Below are positions 15,011 through 19,619 of a stretch of 19,619 bases of DNA, piece by piece (the first letter of the stretch is position 1; every line of letters starts with the position of its first letter). Where the stretch lies: contig CAZGYJ010000041.1 of assembly GCA_964530345.1 (NCBI GenBank), positions 1 to 19,619 on the forward strand, given 5' to 3'. Origin of the DNA: JALSJK01 sp964530345 (GTDB taxonomy: Bacteria; Pseudomonadota; Gammaproteobacteria; Methylococcales; Methylomonadaceae). The position numbers and the translations under genes were made by a program. The notes beneath the pieces were generated by a model that did no database searches, had not been told where the DNA came from, and saw only the letters and a list, made by a program, of their open reading frames with translations.

Positions 15011-15925
15011 GTGGGAATTATTGATGAAGCATTAAAAAAGGCGGATGACGAGGGCCAAAATAATAATTTTGGCAAGCCTGCAAAGATCATTAAAGAGCCA
15101 AGTAATGATACTGAATTAAATTCCCAACAAGAGGTATTTAAAACAAAACCAAGGCGAAAAAGTGTAAAAAAATCTGAAACTATAAAATTAGATTGGGAAT
15201 ATATTAGCAGCCAGGGATATTTAACTGCTAATACTGAACGCTTACAAATGGTTGAAGAATACAGAACTATAAAAAGGCCATTATTATCCAATGCTTTTGG
15301 TACAAGATCGAAAGGAATTGAACGAGCAAATTTGATTTTAGTTACCAGTAGTGTTCCCGGTGAAGGAAAAACTTTTTCTGCAATTAATTTAGCATTAAGT
15401 ATTGGGCAAGAGCGCGATAAAGAAGTTTTATTAATTGATGCAGATGTTGCAAAACCTTCAATAGCAAATGCATTAGGTATTGAAAATACCCCGGGACTGA
15501 TAGAATATTTGGAATCAGATAATATGGATTTTTCAGAAGTCATCCGTAATACCGATTTAGATGGCTTTCGCGTGGTTCCTGCAGGAGATTGGCACAGCTA
15601 TTCAACAGAATTGCTAGCAAGTAATAAAATGGCAGAACTGGCTTCAGAATTAAGTCAACGTTATTCTGATAGAGTTGTCATTTTTGATTCTCCGCCTCTA
15701 TTGGCTGCAACACAAGGAGAGGTCTTGGCAAGTTTAGTAGGACAAGTCGTACTTGTTGTTGAAGCGGAAAGTACATTGCAAGCGACAGTAAAAGAGACCG
15801 TAAGCAAACTGGATAATTGTGATGTAGTTCTTGCCCTTCTTAATAAAACCAATCGTAGCTTTAACTTTGGTTCTTATGGCTATGGCTATGGCTATGGCTA
15901 TGGCTATGGACAATATGGTCATTGA
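15011..15925 (+). CDS. XrtA-associated tyrosine autokinase (BY-kinase)
   Basis: The product is 304 residues from GTG at 15011, chosen because GGAGG (15001-15005) sits five bases upstream and M-G-I-I-D-E-A-L-K-K-A matches the usual family start; a TTG at 14999 would lie inside that site. It is a bacterial tyrosine kinase of the CpsD/Wzc-cytoplasmic class (TIGR03018). Walker A is S-S-V-P-G-E-G-K-T at 113-121, Walker A' is L-L-I-D-A-D at 140-145, and Walker B is V-V-I-F-D-S-P-P at 222-229. The C-terminus has seven tyrosines, six of them as Y-G pairs followed by Q-Y-G-H, the cluster expected to be autophosphorylated. It partners with the preceding chain-length protein, and phosphorylation cycling controls polymer output. 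The tail is encoded by a perfect hexanucleotide repeat, described separately. Confidence 0.92.
   Translation: MGIIDEALKKADDEGQNNNFGKPAKIIKEPSNDTELNSQQEVFKTKPRRKSVKKSETIKLDWEYISSQGYLTANTERLQMVEEYRTIKRPLLSNAFGTRSKGIERANLILVTSSVPGEGKTFSAINLALSIGQERDKEVLLIDADVAKPSIANALGIENTPGLIEYLESDNMDFSEVIRNTDLDGFRVVPAGDWHSYSTELLASNKMAELASELSQRYSDRVVIFDSPPLLAATQGEVLASLVGQVVLVVEAESTLQATVKETVSKLDNCDVVLALLNKTNRSFNFGSYGYGYGYGYGYGQYGH
15875..15910 (+). repeat. TATGGC hexanucleotide microsatellite in the kinase tail
   Basis: Five exact TATGGC units (15875-15904) are followed by one TATGGA unit. Each unit encodes Tyr-Gly. All Tyr codons are TAT and the five Gly codons are all GGC, which suggests expansion by slippage rather than selection on protein alone. 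Unit gain or loss would keep the frame and change the number of tyrosines. Confidence 0.85.
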
Positions 15926-15958
15926 CAACAATAAAAATTATTTGGCTTTTATGGAATT

Positions 15959-17587
15959 ATGCGAAAAACAATCATATGCCAGCTCCTTTTTCTAATTTCT
16001 ATCTTTACCTTCCAAAAAGATTTATGGGCTCGAAATTGGCAACTTGATCCTAGTCTCACTATCCAGGAAACATATTCTGATAATGTTAGATTAGCGCCTT
16101 CAGGCCAAGAAAAAAGTGCTTTTGTAACAGAAATCAGTCCAGGTATTTCGTTTTCACGTCAAACAGCGAGAAATCAAATTGATTTAAATTACCGAATGCA
16201 GAATCTTTTTAATGCAGGAGGTAATGAAAGTTATGATTTGAATCATCAATTACAATTTGATTCAAAGACAGAATTTTTAAGAAATTCATTATTTTTAGAT
16301 TTATCCAGTTCAATTAGTCAGCAAAACACCGGCAATATTCGATCAGCAAGTGATAATATCACTGGTGGAGATAACAGAACAACTGTGACACGATATGGAT
16401 TTTCTCCTTACTGGACGCCTCATTTGCATGGTTATGCTGATGGTGAGCTTCGATTTCGTTATGAAAAGCTGTCTTCCGACAATGATCGACAGAATAGTTC
16501 CACATTAAATTCTAATACGTCTGCCTTTAATACAAACTCGCTACTGTCTGATTCCGAGACAATAGAAGAATCAATTCATTTAGAAAGTGGCTGGCGTTTT
16601 TCAAGAGTCACCTGGGCTGTTAATTTTGTAAATCGCGAGCAGACAAGGGAGCGTGGGAATGATGTGATTTTTCGTAATGCTGATGGTTTGTTAAGGGTTC
16701 ATCTTAACAGGGAGTTTAATATATTTGCACAGGCAGGCTATAGCGATAACAGTTTTCAAGGAGTTAGTAACAATAGAAACAGAAATGGTTTTTTCTATAC
16801 TTTCGGAGCTGGTTGGCATCCGAGTCGTTATTTTGGGATAGATGCAGGTTTCGGTAATAATTCTTTTGTGACACTTGAATTAAGTCCTACAAGACACATG
16901 AAATGGGATGTTACTTATCGAAATAATGATATTGGGACGAATACAGGGAGCACATGGGAAAGTCATTTTGAATGGAAAACCAAGCGCGCGACATGGACGG
17001 CTAGTTATTCTGAAGAAACTACAACAGTTCAAACATTGCTTTCCGAAAGTAGACCTTTCACTTTGGTCGACGTAGTGACTGGTCAGCCGGTTATTGACCC
17101 AGTAACCAATCAACCTTTCCAAAGAGATATTAGTCTTCCCAATTTAGTTGATGAGGTTTTTATCAGAAAGCGTGGTGAAATTTCATTTGCCTACCGTACT
17201 GGGAAAAGTGATATCGATATTAGATTATTCAATGAAAATAGAATCTTTGAAGTTTCGGGAAATAAAGATGATGTATTTGGTGCCTCAGCAAATTTGAATT
17301 GGCGTTTTACAAGGAGATCAAGTTTTTTTGCGCGATCAACTTGGCAGAAAACTGAAAGAAAAGGATCAGCATTATTGTCGGGAAACAATACCCTAAATAA
17401 TAGCAATTTTTCTGATAATCGATTTGATTTCTCATTAGGGTTATCAAGGCGAATACCACTTCGCTTCGGAAGTAATTCAGAAATGAATGCACGTATTGAA
17501 TATCGTTATTTAAATCAAACCTCTGATAGCGAATTTAACGAATTCCAGGAAAATAGAATCAGTGCCAGTTTACAAATGAGTCTGTAA
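15959..17587 (+). CDS. PEP-CTERM system-associated outer-membrane beta-barrel protein (TIGR03016-like)
   Basis: The product is 542 residues. A signal peptide (R2-K3, hydrophobic 5-18, likely cleavage after L-W-A at 24) is followed by alternating polar and hydrophobic strands throughout, many ending in aromatic residues. This is typical of an outer-membrane barrel. The start, W-Q-L-D-P-S-L-T-I-Q-E-T-Y-S-D-N-V-R-L-A-P, resembles the family's conserved N-terminal block. The last strand (N-R-I-S-A-S-L-Q-M-S-L) ends in Leu rather than the usual terminal Phe of Bam-assembled barrels. Members sit at this position in XrtA polysaccharide loci; by analogy it could be the outer-membrane porin of the export route, which is inference. 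No strong ribosome site precedes the ATG, and the gap from the kinase is 33 bases. Confidence 0.82.
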   Translation: MRKTIICQLLFLISIFTFQKDLWARNWQLDPSLTIQETYSDNVRLAPSGQEKSAFVTEISPGISFSRQTARNQIDLNYRMQNLFNAGGNESYDLNHQLQFDSKTEFLRNSLFLDLSSSISQQNTGNIRSASDNITGGDNRTTVTRYGFSPYWTPHLHGYADGELRFRYEKLSSDNDRQNSSTLNSNTSAFNTNSLLSDSETIEESIHLESGWRFSRVTWAVNFVNREQTRERGNDVIFRNADGLLRVHLNREFNIFAQAGYSDNSFQGVSNNRNRNGFFYTFGAGWHPSRYFGIDAGFGNNSFVTLELSPTRHMKWDVTYRNNDIGTNTGSTWESHFEWKTKRATWTASYSEETTTVQTLLSESRPFTLVDVVTGQPVIDPVTNQPFQRDISLPNLVDEVFIRKRGEISFAYRTGKSDIDIRLFNENRIFEVSGNKDDVFGASANLNWRFTRRSSFFARSTWQKTERKGSALLSGNNTLNNSNFSDNRFDFSLGLSRRIPLRFGSNSEMNARIEYRYLNQTSDSEFNEFQENRISASLQMSL

Positions 17588-17660
17588 TAAATATCAGCCT
17601 TTTGTATTTACTGCGTAATGGTCATCAATCAAGGTTTGAACGAGTGCAGTCTATATTTAT

Positions 17661-17689
17661 TTGATAAATCTACTAGGATTAGTTGTAAA
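17661..17689 (+). promoter_or_regulatory. Candidate promoter before the ATPase gene
   Basis: TTGATA (17661-17666) and TGTAAA (17684-17689) lie 17 bases apart, matching the sigma70 consensus at 5 and 4 of 6 positions. The -10 box lies in the left arm of the hairpin at 17679-17711. It is only a weak prediction, in a 131-base AT-rich gap. Confidence 0.28.
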
Positions 17690-17711
17690 TTGTTAAAACA
17701 ACTACAACTAA
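17679..17711 (+). other. Hairpin directly upstream of the ATPase start
   Basis: TTAGTTGTA (17679-17687) and TACAACTAA (17703-17711) are perfect 9-bp inverted copies separated by 15 bases, which can fold further. The structure ends seven bases before the ATG at 17719, exactly where a ribosome site should be, and no Shine-Dalgarno sequence is visible. It could be an operator or a translation-control hairpin. Confidence 0.45.
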
Positions 17712-17718
17712 AAAATTA

Positions 17719-18738
17719 ATGTATAACAAATTTTATAATCTAACCAGAAAGCCGTTCCAGCTAAATGCTGATCCAGACTTCTTTTTTGGAAGCAAGATTC
17801 ATAGTCGGGCTTTAGCCTATATGAATTACGGTTTAACCCAAGGGGAAGGGTTTGTCGTCGTCACTGGCGAGCCAGGGTTGGGGAAGACCATGTTGGTCAG
17901 ACAATTGGTTCACAACTTGAATACTGATAATATAGTTATCGGAGTGATGGTTACATCTCATGTTGATTCAGATGAAACCATAAAAATTGTGGCAGCTACT
18001 TTCGGCATTCGTTATGAGGGAGATGATAAAACCACAACTCTGGAACAAATAAAGGATTATTTCATTGAGCAGGTTCAACAAGGAAAAAGAGTTCTATTAA
18101 TTGTCGACGAAGCACAACATCTTCCTAAAGGGGCGCTTGAGGAATTACGGATGTTGGCTGATTTTGTTGTTGATGGCATTATTCCTTTCCAGGTTTTTTT
18201 AGTCGGTCAAAAAGAGCTGGCCCAAACTTTGTATGGTCCAGACATGGATCAATTCAGGCAGCGTATCGTTGCAACTTTTCAACTCAAAGCATTGACTGAA
18301 GAAGAAACTAAAGTTTATATTCTGTTTCGCCTTGAAAAAGCTGGTTGGGAACATAATCCTGAGTTTGAAGATGCCGTATTTCAGGATATTTTTATTTTTA
18401 CCGAAGGGATACCTCGAAAAATAAATACCTTTTGTGACAGATTATTACTCTACGGATATTTGGAAGAACTAGAAATCATCAAACCAAGTGATATTGAAAA
18501 AGTTATAAAGGAAATTCTGGAAGAAGTTCCGGAACCCGTTGCTCACAATGAAAACATAAATACTGCAGCAATTAATTTTTCAGATCAATTACCTGTTGAC
18601 AGTTCGTTGGAAGAACGCATTCGATACTTGGAGAGTAATCTGGCAAGTTTACATAATATTGTAAATAAAGAACGAGCGCTTTTGCGAAAAGCCATTCTAA
18701 TTCAGCTTGATATGGAAGACGTTTTCAACAAGGATTAA
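17719..18738 (+). CDS. XrtA-associated ExeA-like AAA ATPase
   Basis: The product is 339 residues. It belongs to the PEP-CTERM-linked ATPase family (TIGR03015), related to the secretion ATPase ExeA/GspA. The opening M-Y-N-K-F-Y-N-L-T-R-K-P-F-Q-L with F-F-F-G-S at 21-25 is the family start. Walker A is G-E-P-G-L-G-K-T at 50-57, and Walker B is L-L-I-V-D-E at 126-131 followed by A-Q-H-L. The helical lid domain runs to about 265 (G-I-P-R-K-I-N-T-F-C-D-R-L-L-L). The remaining 70 or so residues include a coiled coil (SSLEERIRYLESNLASLHNI). It should be cytoplasmic and is thought to support polysaccharide assembly or export, with no defined partner. There is no visible ribosome site, and a hairpin lies directly upstream. 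Confidence 0.9.
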   Translation: MYNKFYNLTRKPFQLNADPDFFFGSKIHSRALAYMNYGLTQGEGFVVVTGEPGLGKTMLVRQLVHNLNTDNIVIGVMVTSHVDSDETIKIVAATFGIRYEGDDKTTTLEQIKDYFIEQVQQGKRVLLIVDEAQHLPKGALEELRMLADFVVDGIIPFQVFLVGQKELAQTLYGPDMDQFRQRIVATFQLKALTEEETKVYILFRLEKAGWEHNPEFEDAVFQDIFIFTEGIPRKINTFCDRLLLYGYLEELEIIKPSDIEKVIKEILEEVPEPVAHNENINTAAINFSDQLPVDSSLEERIRYLESNLASLHNIVNKERALLRKAILIQLDMEDVFNKD

Positions 18739-18776
18739 TTTCTTTATTTATCCTTTTTTTAGATAAAACACTGTTA

Positions 18777-19613
18777 ATGAAACCAATAAATGCGATGACA
18801 GTCGATGTGGAAGATTATTTCCAGGTGTCTGCTTTTGAACCCTATATTGACAAAAAACAATGGAACAGCATACCCCATAGGGTTGAAAAGAATACCAATC
18901 GTATTCTTGATTTATTCAATCAGAATAATGCAAAGGCAACTTTTTTCACATTAGGCTGGGTTGCCGAACGTTATCCAGGTTTGATTAAAAGAATAGTTGA
19001 TGAAGGGCACGAGTTAGCTAGTCATGGCTACGAACATATTAGAGTAACAGAACAAACTTCAAGTGAATTTCGTGAAGATATTGCAAAAACAAAAAAAATA
19101 CTAGAAGATCTTTCTGGACAGGAAGTTAAAGGCTATCGAGCGGCGAGCTATTCAATTGTTTCAAAAAATCTCTGGGCGTTAGATGTTCTGCAAGAGGAGG
19201 GTTACAAATATAGTTCCAGTATTTACCCGGTTAAACATGATTTATATGGCATACCTGATGCCCCAAGATTTATCTATCAACCTATTGAGAATGATGATTT
19301 TAAAGAAATACCTATTACTACGCTGAAATTTTTTAAAAAAAACTTACCCTGTGGTGGTGGTGGTTTTTTTAGATTATATCCCTATTTTTTTTCAAAATGG
19401 GCATTTAAAAAAATTAATATAAATGAAAAACAATCCGGAATTTTTTATTTTCATCCTTGGGAAATTGATCCTGAACAGCCCAGGCAGAAACAGCTCTCTG
19501 TTAAAACCAGATTTCGTCACTATTTGAATCTTTCAAAAATGGAGCAACGCATCTTTAATCTTTTACAAGATTTCGAATGGGATACTATGGATGCAGTATT
19601 TCTTAAACAATAA
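18777..19613 (+). CDS. XrtA system polysaccharide deacetylase (NodB-type, DUF3473)
   Basis: The product is 278 residues, complete, with TAA six bases before the window end. It belongs to the PEP-CTERM-locus deacetylase family (TIGR03006), expected to remove acetyl groups from amino sugars of the polymer. NodB motifs: M-T-V-D-V-E-D-Y-F at 7-15 with the catalytic Asp10-Val-Glu-Asp13 set, and the metal site S-H-G-Y-E-H with His83 and His87. Further marks are G-Y-R-A-A-S-Y-S at 119-126, the glycine-rich P-C-G-G-G-G-F-F-R-L-Y-P at 191-202 and F-H-P-W-E-I-D at 225-231. All catalytic residues expected of the family are present. There is no signal peptide, so it presumably works in the cytoplasm before export. 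In related loci the next genes are FemAB-like, glycosyltransferase and exosortase genes. Confidence 0.93.
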   Translation: MKPINAMTVDVEDYFQVSAFEPYIDKKQWNSIPHRVEKNTNRILDLFNQNNAKATFFTLGWVAERYPGLIKRIVDEGHELASHGYEHIRVTEQTSSEFREDIAKTKKILEDLSGQEVKGYRAASYSIVSKNLWALDVLQEEGYKYSSSIYPVKHDLYGIPDAPRFIYQPIENDDFKEIPITTLKFFKKNLPCGGGGFFRLYPYFFSKWAFKKININEKQSGIFYFHPWEIDPEQPRQKQLSVKTRFRHYLNLSKMEQRIFNLLQDFEWDTMDAVFLKQ

Positions 19614-19619
19614 AAAATC

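Noticed and set aside
14986..15543. 185-codon minus-strand frame opposite the kinase gene
   Set aside because: It is antisense to a gene with intact Walker motifs. Its composition is Ser/Phe/Leu-rich in the way expected of a complement of coding DNA, with no recognisable domain.
19352..19368. GTGG-rich run followed by T residues in the deacetylase gene, as a possible slippage site
   Set aside because: It encodes the conserved glycine-rich block of the family, the frame continues to a normal C-terminus, and no alternative frame looks useful.

Overview
The window looks like a chromosomal segment of a Gram-negative gammaproteobacterium. It carries lipid A and KDO genes (lpxK, kdsB), a lipoprotein/outer-membrane polysaccharide export set, and a prmB-aroC pair close to the E. 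coli versions. Base composition is visibly AT-rich. An XrtA-type exosortase polysaccharide locus, palindromic dispersed-repeat-like DNA at the left edge and the overall gene set would suit a low-GC methanotroph of the Methylococcales. That placement is inference, because no taxonomic marker gene is present.

Layout. (1) 1-648 has no convincing gene. It holds a repeat with matching inverted ends (1-98), a bulged hairpin (172-208), small palindromes (427-463) and a roughly 160-bp MITE-like element (484-643). (2) 649-3753 is on the minus strand: a TTG-started HDOD-domain gene translationally coupled to a fliK-like flagellar hook-length gene, a candidate terminator, then a small secreted protein built of three YPATNFQPKVI-type repeats. 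(3) 3834-7040 is on the plus strand: prmB overlapping aroC, then an HcaT-like MFS transporter. (4) 7101-10078 is a tightly packed envelope operon, exbB-exbD-lpxK-Trm112-kdsB, with junctions of -1, 0, -8 and -4 nt. (5) 10149-19613 is the first part of an XrtA (exosortase A)/PEP-CTERM-associated exopolysaccharide locus: prsT, an export lipoprotein, a chain-length determinant, a BY-kinase, a beta-barrel protein, an ExeA-like ATPase and a polysaccharide deacetylase. The window ends just after the deacetylase, so the exosortase and the glycosyltransferases expected in such loci would lie to the right.

How the genes work together. Region 4 makes and energises envelope components: KDO activation, the lipid A 4'-kinase and a proton-driven inner-membrane motor. 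Region 5 encodes the assembly and export side of a polysaccharide: polymer length control and its tyrosine kinase, an outer-membrane export lipoprotein, a putative outer-membrane barrel, a TPR lipoprotein and a deacetylase. No PEP-CTERM substrate protein was seen in the window.

No fully undescribed multi-gene system is evident. The most unusual items are the three-repeat secreted protein, an in-frame TATGGC hexanucleotide repeat that sets the number of C-terminal tyrosines in the BY-kinase, a linker insertion in the export lipoprotein, and hairpins in two intergenic gaps of the polysaccharide locus.
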